Below, one piece after another: positions 1 to 12,976 of a DNA stretch of 64,000 nt. The stretch comes from Annulohypoxylon bovei var. microspora. Taxonomy: Eukaryota; Ascomycota; Sordariomycetes; Xylariales; Hypoxylaceae. Below the pieces are notes generated by a model, which saw nothing but the letters and a program-made list of their open reading frames with translations, ran no database searches and was not told the origin of the DNA. The stretch lies in assembly GCA_022836615.1 (NCBI GenBank), contig MU405223.1:186001-250000 (forward strand), read 5' to 3'. Both the position numbers and the translations under genes were made by a program. The stretch's first letter is position 1; each line of letters starts with the position of its first letter.

Positions 1-2585
1 CGCTTTAGGATCTTCTCGAGTCTATCTTTGCTTACCATCGAAAGGAGGATACGGTTACCCTTACCCCTCTTCCGGATACTTGCCATATTTCTTTCTGCTA
101 AGTCGCATCGGTTCTCCATGAACCAGTCTACCCGCTTTTTGAAGGATGGTAGCTTATTGATCAGTTCCGGCTCTAAGGTTAGTGTTGCGTATAGAGGAAT
201 CAGCCCGACCAGTGATCGGACGGGTAGTTGTTGAATCCACGGTCCGCCCCAGGAAATCGCATCATAATAGAAGCCATCTTCGTCATTCCACAGGGATGTT
301 TCGTCCTTCTCGCCAGATTTGAAGGTCATAGCATCGCTGATGAATATGAAATGTTCGAAGAATTTCGAGGCGATATCCTCGTAAATGCGTCGATGCTTAG
401 CTAGCTCGAGAGCAATATTTAACATGCATAGCGAATAAAACGCCATCCATCCCGTGCTGTCAGCTTGTTCAAGAACACCTCCTGTTGGTAAAGGCTCGGA
501 ACGATTGAAGAGGCCGATGTTGTCTAGTCCGAGGAAACCTCCCTCGAAGACATTTTTGCCCTCCTTATCCTTTCGGTTAACCCACCAGGTGAAGTTCAAT
601 AGCAGCTTCTGAAATACTCTCTCCAGGAAGTCAAGATCTTGTCTTCCATACAGCTTTCGCTCGATTTTGAAGACGCGGAAAGTGGCCCAGGCATGAACCG
701 GAGGGTTCACATCACCAAAGTTCCATTCGTACCTAGAAAGAGGTCAGCTTGGTCCTTGGTTATATAGATATATAGTGAGCACATACGCAGGGAGTTGACC
801 ATTTGGATGGCAGTACCATTCTCTGGTGAACAAATCAATCTGCTTCTTCGCAAATTCTGGGTCGATCATAGCAAGCGGTATGCAGTGAAATGCAGAATCC
901 CAGGCTGCGAAGAAAGGGTACTCCCACGAGTCTGGCATAGATAAGATGTCATCAATATACAAGTGCCTCCATTCCGAGTTTCTGATAGCCTTCCTCTCGG
1001 GCGGCGGCGGCGGTTGAGCAGGATCACCATTGGCCCATTGGTCCCATATGAACTGGTAGTATTGCTTGCACCACATCATACCTGAGAAGGCCTGTCGTTG
1101 GATATTGCGAAGATCTTCAGACATCGGTAAGGGACTAATCCTGTAGTAGAATTCATCTGCTTCCTCTCGTCTCTTTTCAACGATGTCGTCGAATATCTCT
1201 TCGTCTAGGTAGGTCTCGTTCTTCCTTGAAAATCGGAAACGAACAACTGTCAAATGAACTTAGTATGTTATATCACATTGATAGTTATCGGCAACGTACC
1301 AGCGCATTCACCAGGAGCGACACCCCCCGATTCATTAAACTGAAACCACGCTGCACATTTTGTGCCTATCCTAGCTGGGTTTACGGCATCCTTCTTGCCA
1401 TCGACAATGTAGTTATGGAATGCGTCCTTGACATACGGAACCTTATTCTCTCCATCATATAGAAGTTCATAATTGGTGTCATTATCGGTATAGATGAGCT
1501 CTGGTTGCACGTCTTCTCCACTAGTTCCAACACCTGGAGACGGTGACAATAATAGGTATCGATGACCTAGCTTGTAATGATTCGACCGGGCCATGTTCTC
1601 GGAGTACTCCGAGATAGACGGTTTCTTGTCCTCTGATTCCCTACCCCAAGCCCAGGTGTTTCGAAACCAGACATGAGGGACGATATGGAGAGGAGCCGGC
1701 TCCGGTCCTCGATTCCATGCCGTAACCCGGAAGAGAATCTCATCGGGGTCATCTGCCTCCTTTGCAGTCTCGATAATAATATCCCAATATCTATCCTCTT
1801 CAAATATGCCAGTATCAATGATCTGATACTCTTTGTCGGTTTTGGTTCTCTTGGCATTTGTTTCCACAAGATCATCGTATGGGAAAGCTTTTTGTGGATA
1901 CTTATAGAGGTATTTCATATATGAGTGCTAGACGGTCGTGAGTAAAGGTGTAAGTAGTAGGACGGGTTACGCAATTTCTTACTGTCTATTGTAAATTGTT
2001 AGTAATAGGACAGTCCTAGGTGGTATTCAAAGCTTACAGGGGTGTTGTCAAGGTGAAAATGGGCTTCTTTGATGCTTTCACCATGATTGCCTTGAGGATT
2101 TGCCAGACCAAAGAGTCTTTCTTTGAGGAAGGGACTGATTCAAGTCAGTAAAAGTTATATTTGTATTATAGTGTTTTCTAATACAGACTCTTGCTCATTC
2201 CAGAAAGCAAAGGCGATGTTCTGCAGACCATGAGTATCCGACACTCCAGCTATACCATCTTCGCCCCAGCGGAAAGCTCGAGATCGTGCGTCGTCATGAG
2301 TGAAATCTACATATCGCTACCAGTTAGCACATACACCATAAATCATAGAACTATACACTCACGGCTCCAAGCATCACCATCTGCGCTGTAGTCCTCTCGC
2401 ACTTCACGTTACTGGTTAGTTGGCGGGTTGAAAAGAGGGGGGCCTCCCCAGCCATGCTTGCCTGTAGCCCATTGTCGTTCAGCAACATAAGGTCCCCATT
2501 TCTTCCAGTATTTGGTGCGATTTCCGTCCTCCTTGAGCCGCTTCTCTTCCTCGGTGAGGTATTCGTAGTTGTCGACTACAACCAT
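1..2585 (-). CDS. GH63 / MGH1-like glycoside hydrolase (3'-partial)
   Basis: Fungal glucosidase-related protein of the GH63/mannosylglycerate-hydrolase-like (alpha/alpha)6-barrel type; the exact substrate cannot be told from sequence. Exons on the minus strand: 2585-2462, 2401-2363, 2306-2189, 2134-2038, 1927-1300, 1246-787 and 732 to the window edge. All phases agree. Recognisable stretches are REDYSADGDAW near the N-terminus, RWGEDGIAG, FLKERLFGL, NPQGNHGES, MKYLYKYPQ, WEYPFFAAWDSAFHC and GGFLGLDNIG, followed by ADSTGWMAFY. The start ATG at 2585 gives MVVVDNYEYLTEEEKRLKED, in line with the family's short N-terminus. The first intron (2402-2461) uses a GC donor (ACAG|GCAAGC). Without it the frame hits a stop, and with it the conserved QWAT-VREDYS junction is restored. 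The remaining introns are 53-110 nt. The C-terminus lies outside the window. Family confidence is good, specific activity unknown. Confidence 0.85.
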
Positions 2586-3506
2586 GTTTGAAGATTTCTT
2601 ATGTACTTAGTACAGGCTCATCAGTCGGAGGTAAGATAAGCAAAATAGGATAGCGGATTAAGTAGAATGTAGGAAAATGCAACTGGGATTTCAACGGCAC
2701 AAGATACTACTAAGAATAAGAAGCACCTGTGTAGATGTTAATGAAGAAAGAAAGAGAGAAGACGGGACAACACAAGACACGACAAGCGCTGGAATTGTTG
2801 ATAAAACCAGGTACGCGAGTAGAGCTTGACCACGACTATCTCGTTCAGGTAAGCCGTTCAAAGTTGGGTTGGCAGCTATGTGGGATGTAGCGAGCTAGCC
2901 GGGTTCTAGCCATGGCGATGTATTGAAGATGTTACTTCGTCAGATGCTTAAGTCTGTTACAGGAATACACAGAGCTTGTGATGAGGGGAAATAAAAACAT
3001 GTGCGGGGTGTATTGGGTCTAATGACATCATTAGGCAGGTATACATCCCTAAGCAAGCACATGCTAGGTATGGATATGTACTGCTACCTTACATCCTCTC
3101 TATACCTCGTATGTATATCAATAGTGTATCGAACGCCAACGACGCGAGATCCGTACATTATTTGTCATGGTTAGAACCATAACAGCATGGACACCCAAAT
3201 AAATCGCGGCAACGGAGCTGATTCTACAAAAATAAGAGAATAGCCTAGAAGCCCTTGCCATCCGACCCTTCATCAGAAAAGATAGTTGTGGAAATGGTCA
3301 AACTGTGAAAGCCAAAGTCATCCATCATATATCGTCCGGTCGAATCTACTACTTATATCCTCTAGACAGTCATATTCAGAAACAGGGGTTAGGGTTTAAT
3401 GTCGCCTGTCTAACACCGACTCCGGTGTTGATCCGATAAGCATGCCTCCTTTGTATTGGCCATCAAACTAATTCTTATCGACCATAAGTGAGATTGAACG
3501 TGGTCA
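2586..3506. other. Intergenic, GH63-like promoter and RasGEF 3' flank
   Basis: No supported gene. Contains the presumed promoter and 5' UTR of the minus-strand glycosidase near 2586-2900 and the 3' flank of the RasGEF gene. Short reading frames here have no recognisable protein features. Confidence 0.5.
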
Positions 3507-6169
3507 CTATGATTTCGCAAACCAGGGGAATTTCTTCTTCCCATCGTCCACAGGACCACCGCTGGGGGATTCTACCTGAATACTGCGCTGATAAACGTCC
3601 TAGAATGCCAAATTAGTGAGTGCGTTCCTTGACTGGATTTATAATGAATAAATATTATTTTACCTCTTCGTCCGTAGGCATTAAGCAGTCTAAAATGAGC
3701 TCCCTTGCCGTGTCGTGCTTGGATAGGTTTGGATAAGGAGTGCCCTGGCTCTTCATGATAGGTAGGAGGATTTCCCCTAGAATCTCGAATTTCTTCCAGT
3801 TTATTCGATCACCCTGGGGTCCCACCAGCGTCATGCTACCCTCTTCGGCCGAGACAAGATCCCTACGATGTAACGGAATGAAAGGTATGCGTGGTAATGG
3901 TGAATTTTCCCAGGCGAGTCGATAGGCAAAGTGGCTCTTTTGTGTTCCCATTAGAAGTACCAGCCTCGCAAACCGTTTTTGAACATCCGCTGGCACAAGC
4001 TGTCTAGTCTGGGAGAGACGATGAATGGCTGTTCCGTTGATGCCGGCGAGTACGGCCGCGAGACCGTTGTAATTATTTAGTTGCCTTAACTTCAAGGCAA
4101 TGTTCATGAATTTCTCCAGCATCTGGGCGCGATGCTTGGCTTTGTCCCGCATGAGGACCAGGTTAGAAACCCATACCGCGATGTGGTTGAAATGGGCAAT
4201 CATGCGGTTCACGTTCTTCATAGCTCTGCACTTTTCCTTCTGCTCGGTAGATAGGCTGACGTGCCGGACCAAGTCACGTATTCGAATCGAGGAGAACATG
4301 ACCCAATCAATGCGAGTCATCTCATCCGCAATGTCGTCATTTTGGGTGTCCATGAAGATGTGATATCGGAACTTGGTAAGCGGCAACGTGTATGTAGGCA
4401 CCATTGTCGCTGCCTCTCGTTCATAATCCTCGTACGAATGGAATTGGAACGAATGTATCTTCCCAGCAGTCCCCGAATCCGTCTGCAGAGACGAACTAGC
4501 CGAAGGTCGACGTTCGATCGGTTCATCAACGCCAAGAGAGCTCATGCTTTCTGATAAGTCGCCAAAGCGCTTTGTAGCATCTTTTGCAGCCAGCTCACTT
4601 TCGTCTGCTATAATATCTTCAGCGCTGTCGGCTTTCTCCCAGCCCGTGTCATCAGCCTCGAGCACAGCATACTCTAGGGTTCTGCGCATCTGTTGCGCCG
4701 CCGAGGAAAATATTGGTTCGGTAGACAAATGTCTCACGAAGTCCTCTAACTTCCTCTTTGTCCCGGGCCGCGCAAAATCTCCAGGATAGGTCGTGACCCA
4801 TTTCGCAATAACCTCGATGATTCGAAGTTGCGTGGCCGTCTTGGTAAGATAATGAACAGATTTGTCGTCCTTAATACGGTCCAGCCGGGATAGGAGCGAC
4901 GAAAAGAGGTGTCCAGGCGTTGAGAATTTGCGATACAAACACAGGAAGATATCCAAGAAATTGTTGTCTGCCCTGGACATCTTGGGGGCAATGAGACGTT
5001 CCACTAAATCGTCAAAAGTGACGCCAAGTTTCCTTGCGGGCTTCTCAAACACCGATTCATCGCTTCGCTGCAGCAAAGGTATGTCATCGGAGTATCTCAT
5101 AGAGTCCGCATCCGAATCCTCGACATCGAGGAACGAGGAAGCATTTTGGGAGCGATCTAACCTAATGCCCGTGGTGCGGAGCATGCTAGAAACCGTTTGT
5201 CCCGAATCATCTTCGGGATTGTCTAGAAATTGGCCAGTCACATGGCTCCCCGTATAATCAACACGAGGTGATCTTGCAGAGCGGTAATCCGTTCCTGACT
5301 GGGTTGGAAAGCCTCGAAGCAGCGACATATCCGAACTGGCGCGGCTGTGTTTGCTGTGTTGGCTTAGAGGCCGAGCGTTTACCGATTCTAGTTGGGTATC
5401 AAGATGCGCAGCCGAAGCTGCTCTGCGCCTCGAACCTATCCCGTCCGTACCCTCCGCCTCTATAGTCATTGTTAGTAAAAATCGGGAAATGCGAAAGCTA
5501 AAACAACTTCACTCATATTATGAATGATTTCATAGCAATTTTTTTAATTAAAGGGGGGATAGCCTTGAGCTAGTACTTACCCAGGCTCCGCAACACTAAT
5601 GCCTTAAGAAGCGTGGATAAAGCTATCCTCGCACTCTCTGGCTTGTTTGCAGACGTCTTAAAAGTTGCAAGGCATGACTGACATGCTTTAGCAACCGCAT
5701 CTGTGTTAATATGCCTCGAACTGTCTGGGTTATCGCACTTCGTTGCAACCAGGACCGCTGGCAATGACGAATTCACGAGAGCATCTATTCAATTTAGTCT
5801 TTGCTCATCTTTGAGTATCTCGATAATGTTTAAGGTACATAGCAGTGTATGTAACCACTTACTTAGGGTTTGAGGCAACTCAATAATGCTCTCTCTATTC
5901 ATCACATCGTATAAGAGCAAAACGCCATTCACGCTAGGTACGATGGCACCGCCCATTTGTTTCGGCCACTTAATTTGCCGATCGGGATCCACGTCGAAGT
6001 ACTCGAGATCCAACTCAAACAGGGTAACGGCGTAAGGAACATTATCGATATTAATACGCGCGGTCGTGGGGTTGGGGCCCGGGACGCGTGGTAGGGACAT
6101 CGCCCTTTGTATGAAGTGGGACTTGCCGACTCCATTAGCCCCTATAACACAGATGTTGATGCTCTCCAT
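3507..6169 (-). CDS. Ras guanine-nucleotide exchange factor with N-terminal Ras-like GTPase domain
   Basis: Predicted 799-residue protein from four exons: 6169-5863, 5784-5581, 5459-3664 and 3599-3507. Residues 1-170 form a Ras-like nucleotide-binding domain: P-loop GANGVGKS at 10-17, G4-like TKCD at 117-120 and G5-like TSA at 146-148. The usual DxxG (G3) is absent; the region reads FELDLEYFDVD. A low-complexity Ser-rich linker follows. A RasGEF N-terminal module lies at about 325-440 (starting ERLIAPKMSRADNN) and a Cdc25-type catalytic RasGEF domain at about 540-790 (IDWVMFSSIRIRDLVRH, LNNYNGLAAVLAGINGTAIHRL). The last exon supplies the C-terminus FPWFAKS. The ATG at 6169 is chosen because the longer frame opens with GTG. 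It should catalyse GDP release from a Ras GTPase. Whether the N-terminal domain binds or hydrolyses GTP is open. Confidence 0.88.
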
Positions 6170-9100
6170 GACGTCGATCGCATGTAGCCAACTCAAGAGT
6201 TTATCCACGGCTATACTAGTCGTACGATCTTGATTTCAACGAAAGGAGCTTGGTAAGCGCATCCAAGCATTAAGATCACATATAATTAGTAACCCAGGAA
6301 GTAGAGTCGGCAAGGAGAGCTTCACCGAAGAGCTCTCATGACTATAGGTATATGTATATTGTCGTCATATGGGGTAGGTTTATTTCGTTAATAGCGTAGA
6401 AATAAGAATCGGGTTAGAAACCGACGACAAGGAATCTAAAGTAAGGAAGGGCGGGGAATCAAGGGATATATTTCCGGTCGGAATAGCTAGCAATCGCGAG
6501 GTTGGAAGGGTCCGTAGTCGAGTAAGTCGCGCTCGAGGGGGATATAGATATTAATAATGATATAGACAGAACTATGGAGTTGTCTGTTATGAGTCGTTCA
6601 CGTAGTTCGAACTAGTCTGATCGATTGTGCCGTCCTCGAGTCACCTAGGGTTTTACATCTGCCTCGTTGAAGACCGTTGCGGATTATCGTGCAATGTTAC
6701 ACACCCGTTGTAGTCTAGGCGACCTGATAGCCTGGTGTGACAGTATACTGGAGATGCTTGGGGAAAGTCGGACAAGCGACGAACCGAATTGCGCGAGAGA
6801 CGGCTTCACCGATACGAGCGCGACGGGAGTATATCGACTAGGCGAAGGGCTATATGATTGTTGCGCTGTCTAGCCTAGAGCACGGATATTAATTCACAGA
6901 GTACGACGCAGCCATGGGGCCAAATTCATACCAACACAACACCCCAGATGTCCTTCCTAGGTACTTATGTGTGAGTTAACTATAGAGGTAATTATAGCTT
7001 TAGGTGCGGGAAGGTTGAGATGAAGAAATATCCACTCGCTAGGCCTCGGCCAGCCACCGTCTCGACGGGTAGAGGTAGATAGGGAGAGGATAAATAAGGT
7101 AGAAAGTGGTGATGTTTAGAGATGGATGATGCTAAGTGAAGGTCATCATGACACGAAGACCTACTAGATTCGGCCGCCTTCAAATTGCGACGTCGAGGGG
7201 TCAAGGTGAGGTGAGTTCAATTATCCGGTTGCGGGATGAACATCATTGAATTGATCCCCCCCTCAGCTGAAGCACTTAGAGGAGGGTCCCTGTAATAAAT
7301 ATGGACCACAGATACGACCAATGATCCCACATCCTCGAGTCAAAAGTAACTTGGGTTGTACATCAGATGTATATTTATCCCACCAATTAGTACTAGATTT
7401 TAATGGTTCTTCGATGTATTTTGAGGTACCTACCTACATACATACCTAGCAAAATATTGAACTCCTTCCCCAGCTTGACGATAGGAGCTTCCCTGATACA
7501 TACCCCTGCATTTTAGCTGAGCAAGTGCAGACCTAGGTTAAGATTTCACGTGGGCATTGGCGCACTTATTTAAATGCATGTATAGATTTATGTATTTCTT
7601 GACATTTTATGATATTTAGATCTAAATCTAACCGGAAACTAGCTAAAACCCAATCTCGGGTTTGCCCAATCTCAATAGATAGATGAGCTTCCTACTTAGA
7701 TCCGAACCGCCTGCCTTACAATAGGAGACAATGGGAGAAACACATCAAATGCAAATAGACGGCGGCTATGTTATCATACCCCCTACCTACCTAGGTAGGT
7801 ATGCTATGTACCTGGGTGTCTATCTCTCGTCCTTTTAAGAAAGCTCCTCATACACACGTGGGTTGGTTGACCAATAGACGACGCGCCTTGATATGTTCCA
7901 ACTCCCACGCACTTACGCCAAACGTCAACGCCAACGAGCATATACCTTCCCTCGAGTTATGTACAGAGGGGTCCTAGTGAAATAGTTATAACGTATCACG
8001 CCATTGTGATGCCTAGATCAACCCATTAAGCGAACATATCAGTTTTATCGAGTTCTGGATCATCGGCTTGTGGTTCGGGGGAAGTCCGTGCCTAAATAAG
8101 TTTCTCTAGCCACAGCTAGCGCTTGATACCGGTGGTCTTCCGAATGGCCCCCGACGAAGACGGACATCGAGGCTAATTGGCTTACCTAGGTAGGTACCTA
8201 TCTAGTCATAATACCTACACAAACCCTAGGTTACCTGTGCCGGTTAGATCCTTTCGATAAGAACTACTTGATGCAAGTATGTATATTACATGCTAATGTA
8301 TGTAGGCACGTGAGATTCTTTCGTCTTCTAAGGGTTACTACTAGGTTAAGTGTTTACTACGGTGAAGTCCATTTGGAATCACAGTAGTAGATTAACTAAG
8401 CGCTGCTTTTAATGTCGGAGGGTGAACATTACTCTCTTGCGAGGACCCTTCCAGCACTCCGACAGTTATTTCCAGCCTCAGAGCCGGTGCTAAGTTCGCG
8501 GAGCTGACGAATTTCGGACACAGCTGTAACGAATTCATTGTAGCGTATTGTTGGTAACATAACGACACGCTGTCACAAGGAATTGTTACCGCACTGTAGA
8601 CTACCGATAAATCTTATATTTTCCGTTTCTCTTATCATGTGAAGCCGGTATTTGTATCACAAGTAAAACAGGAGTTAAAGTAACAAATTGAGAGCAAAAT
8701 AAGTAATCATTTCTACCTTCGATAAGGATATAAATACAGGTGGATGGTTTTTCAGCGCGCGGTCTAGCAATCTCAAAATAAGAGCCGTTATACAAAATTA
8801 GGGAAATATACCTTTTTGCCGTATTATAGAACTGGCATGATAACTTTAATTCAAATATTAAAGGGGTCGTTTTTATAACCTCACTTCTTAGACTCGATTA
8901 CTATAATTCCTTTAACACAATATCAAGAGTTTTATTTCAAGTACTTCTTGAGTATAGTACATCGATATTTTAAGAGGTCATTAAATTTCAGTTAAACATA
9001 ATGAGCTGTTCGAACGAATATTGTAGTGTGCTATGGATTATGTCGCTCTATTATCAAGTCCTCTTTTACCTATCAATCTCTTTCCTATTGCCATAATCTA

Positions 9101-10487
9101 TTCACCTTTACTAGACCGACGTTAAGAGAGGGTAACTACCTAGGTAGGTGGTATTCTAGAAAGTATTTAGAAAAGAATATTTGAGGAGAATAGCGATCCT
9201 TGCGGTGCATATAAACACGAGAATGCCACTGAATATGAGGCATGGGTTGAGTATTTGAGACCGAATATACGGTGTTAATATAGTGAAGTTAGGAATACTT
9301 AGATGGGTACCTATCTTGAGTAGAGCTGTCCTGATAAAGATTCACGGATTGAAACAAGGAATATATTGGTTAATTTGACGCTGTCCCGAGTTTGTGGACT
9401 ACGGGTGGTAGCATATACCCTTCTACCCACCTGCCTAGTAATAGATAGGGGTAGGCTTAGTAACAAACAACAAGAACCCAACAGACAGGATAGTCTAGTC
9501 AAAATATTGAGTGCCGAATATAATATCATTAATGCCTATTAGGCACCAGCCTATCCAAGTTAATACCTAGAAACCAGTTGGGTTCTGAGGCTGAAGGTAA
9601 GTTTGCTATCAGATATGCAATAGTGTTTCAAATGCCGAAGCCGAGACGAACATATCGAGTAAAATTAAAGATTCAGTCTGATGTAGATACTTATATAAGC
9701 TAAGCGGTTCTGGTAGTTTGGGCACAGACAAACGTGCCCCTTTTCCTATAGTCATCACTTAGGAACTTAGTAGACCTACCATACATATATACTAGCAAAC
9801 CCAAAGGAATAGGAATATGTCTGACAAGCTCATATTGAACATATATACCTTAGGTGTTGACTTTATTAATCAAGAATTATTCATACTGCAGTATTCGGCC
9901 GTCAAACCAAGGAACTCGGATAGCTGCAGTGGCTAGGCGACAAAGGTTAGCTAGTATTTGGTATCTGCGAGTTCATGCATCTGATATGCGATGTGCGCAC
10001 AGTCGAGGCTGTTTGTTATTGTATTTCTGTCTGTAGCACAGATCTCCCTGGCGATGTAATGCATAATTCAACCCCGCGATTCCTTTTTTTACAATGAGTT
10101 GCCCTTGTATTGCGATTAGAAGTCGGTGGTAGTTTAATAGTTTGGCGGGTGACGACCTATTCCTTACATCCATCTCGTACCTTCCTTTCGATTCCTCTTC
10201 TCTTTCCGACGCAACTTCCTACCAAGGTGCATGAGTCACTTCCTAGTACATGTAGCGAACCTACCTCCTATCAATTACATGTATCGTGCCCTACCCAGCA
10301 ACTTGAACTTACCTACAAATCGTGCCTAGCTACCAAGTACCCAGCAACATACTTCACTCACCCATCAACATACTTCACTCAACCAACATTCGGTAATAAC
10401 GATAGAAACGTTGCAACTTCCTTTTTATTCTCAACCGAATCCTTTTCACTTACTTTATTTTATTTCTTTCCCATCGAATTCTATACA
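6170..10487. other. 4.3-kb gene desert
   Basis: No coding region could be supported on either strand; the small frames found lack start context, introns or family similarity. It is AT-rich at 8550-9050 and holds several CCTAGG-centred palindromes, for example an 18-base perfect palindrome at 7784-7801 and copies near 8183-8197 and 9136-9149. The right end is the promoter/5' UTR of the DUF726 gene, pyrimidine-rich from about 10150. The composition suggests old mutated repeats, but no element ends were recognised. Confidence 0.5.
7784..7801. repeat. 18-bp CCTAGG-centred palindrome
   Basis: TACCTACCTAGGTAGGTA is its own reverse complement. Shorter versions of the same core recur in intergenic DNA at about 8183, 9136, 35823, 37099 and 44344. 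Function unknown; the motif is not seen inside the coding exons read here. Confidence 0.6.
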
Positions 10488-12976
10488 ATGGAACTTTCAC
10501 AATCATATTCGTCATCTGACGACGATATCACCATGGTGCGAAACAGCACGCCGCGAGGAGGCCGTATGGCCAGACGTTTTGAGATCGACTTGAGTGATCT
10601 TTTTGATGTGGCTCAGAAAAACCAGTACCTAAGTCTGGTCAATGCCATCGCCGATGATATGCATAAGCAGACGCGTGACAACTATGATCGCCTCACTCTT
10701 GGTCGCCTTTCAGATAACCAAGGAATTAACGCACCCAAGGCAGAAATTCACATCATGCCCAACCCTAACAACGAGAATGATCGTCATCTGTTCGATAACC
10801 AAGGCCCTACATACACATCTCCCTCTAACGCACAGAAGAAGGAATTGAAATACCCTGGATCTCCCCAGGAGCTCCAAGAGATGTTAGGAAAGACAGACAC
10901 AGATGTATTGACGGACTGTGTTGGTGAGCAGAAGAAAGACACCCTCAGCCATTTCAATAAATGGCGCGTGAGCATGTCGAAGCGATTCGGCGACATTGTT
11001 GTCAAGAATGGTGGTACCACCGGTACCATTCGCGGTTATCGTAACGGAGTTGGTGGTTATGGTAGCCACGGCGGTCAGAAGCAACCCAACATTCCTGGCA
11101 ATGCTAGACAACAAGGCACGCAACAGCGAAACACCCTGCCTAGTGTCCATACAGCCCATGCTAGTTTGAAAGGAAAACGCGCAGCATCAAGTGGTAAGTC
11201 CTTCCTCGGGGCCGGTCCGTGAGTGAAGAGCAAATCTGGTTATTTGCTTATCTTTTAACGTCCCCTTCGTCCCCTTCAACTTAGTTATGCCCCTTTAACT
11301 TTGCTTTCTTTCACTCTGAGATATTTGAACAACGCTAACTTCACATTTTAGGACTCCATCTGCCTGCAGTTAATCCCGCCGAGGTCCAAGCCATGCTTCA
11401 AAAGGCCTACCCCATAGTTGATACGCCTCTCAAGCAGTGCTCTAAGGAGAAACGCATGCTTATCATGCATTGCACACTATTGATCTTCCTTGGTCTAGAC
11501 CAGTATTGTTTGTATTCAAGGATCCTACTCGCGAGACTGGCTGCTTCATTGGACATTCCGCAGATCGTTCTTTTGAAAGACGAGTCTAGAGTTGCCCTTG
11601 CCCTTTCGAATATCGTAATGGGTATCCCTGTTGACGAGATCGTGCGAAGACGAGCCGAAGAGGCCAAGTCTTCCCGACGCTGGAAACCAGGTATGGTCAT
11701 GGTAAGTTTAAGTGGAAACGGCAGCACACTTTCTGGCCCCCTTGTCGCAGCCAATATCGGCACGGTCTTTGAGCTCTTGGCAGGAATCAGTCCATCTGCA
11801 ACGGCAGGTCTCCTAGGACCCATGAATGAAAGTACGGTTGTCGTTGGCACCTTGTTTGGTCTGTATGGAGCCCGGCAAGGCAGCAAAACGATTGAAGCCC
11901 ATAGGAAGGATGTATTGGATTTCGGCATGGTGTCCGTACATGGAGCCAACTCGCCCGAGCTTATTGATCCCAAAGACGTGCCCACCAAGGACCGCAGAAT
12001 GCGAGTCACTATCGGAGTCTCTGGCATGTTGACTGACCGAGACAACTTCATCGACCCCTGGAAAGTTCTAGGCCACGAGAACGAGTCGTACGTCATGAGA
12101 TACGAGGTTGAGGCTTTGAAGAAGATGGGCAATTCCCTCGAGGCAGCCCTGCAGACTTTTCCCGGACACAATGCCAAGAAGCAGATGGCTTCCGTCAACA
12201 GTAAGGAGTCTCTGCTAATTCTATCTGAATATAAGCTAATATTTATATTAGTCTTTGACCGGCTGAGAGAGGCCCTGTGGCCGGTCGGCATCGTTAAGGT
12301 TAGCAAGGTCATCGACAATCCTTGGTGCATCGGAGTGGTTCGAGCAGAAAAAGCTGGCGTGGTGCTAGCCGACATTCTGGTCAACCGACTTTATGGGGAG
12401 AGACCCGTTTCCCTAGTAGGATACAGTCTCGGGGCCCGCGTCATTTATGCTTGCCTAATGGCTCTCAATGACAAGAAAGCATTCGGATTGGTAGAAAATG
12501 TCCTGATGATAGGCGCACCATTCCTGACTGAAGTTCGATCCATATCGACCTTGAAGAGCGTTGTTGCTGGCAGACTCATCAACGTTTATTCGGATCAGGA
12601 CTATATGCTCGGATTTCTTTATCGCAACTGTCATTGGAATTTGGGTATCGCCGGCTTGCAACCTATCCGAGGTGTGCCGTTTGTTGAAAACTTGAATATG
12701 AGTGGAATTGTCACCAATCATCTCCAGTATCCTTACCTCATTGGCTATATCCTTAACCGAGTCGGCTGGGAGGACATTGATAATACTCACAACGCCGAGC
12801 AACGATCCAAGTTGAACGCCCTGATGGACGCTGAGAAGAAACTTGATGAAGAACGCGAACAGATATGGAAGGGCAAGAACGGCCTGAGTGCCTATGGTGA
12901 ACAGGAGACGGTGGAGGTGGAGCATGTTCGAGTGATCACGAACAAGCCACGAGGTGGAAAGTTTGGCAAAAAGTAG
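10488..12976 (+). CDS. DUF726-family alpha/beta-hydrolase (Mil1/TMCO4-like)
   Basis: Predicted 759-residue protein from exons 10488-11193, 11352-12200 and 12252-12976. The C-terminal half is a DUF726 domain: a lipase-type nucleophile elbow GYSLGAR with Ser about residue 577, preceded by the hydrophobic SGNGSTLSGPLVAANIG and GLYGARQG stretches. It ends with NMSGIVTNHLQYPYLIG and a WEDID motif typical of the family. Relatives include yeast Mil1, linked to clathrin adaptors, and animal TMCO4; a lipid substrate is presumed for the family but not shown. The N-terminal third is polar and carries DRLTLGRLSDNQG. The start ATG at 10488 sits after a pyrimidine-rich leader. The second intron (12201-12251) is 51 nt and has no in-frame stop, so the reading frame stays open through it. 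GTAAGG...TTATATTAG and the restored junction SVN-IFDRLREAL support splicing. Confidence 0.85.

Noticed and set aside
11407..12384. Long antisense frame (325 codons) across the DUF726 gene
   Set aside because: It is the shadow of a real coding strand, which has family motifs and correct splice phase; the antisense product has no domain features.
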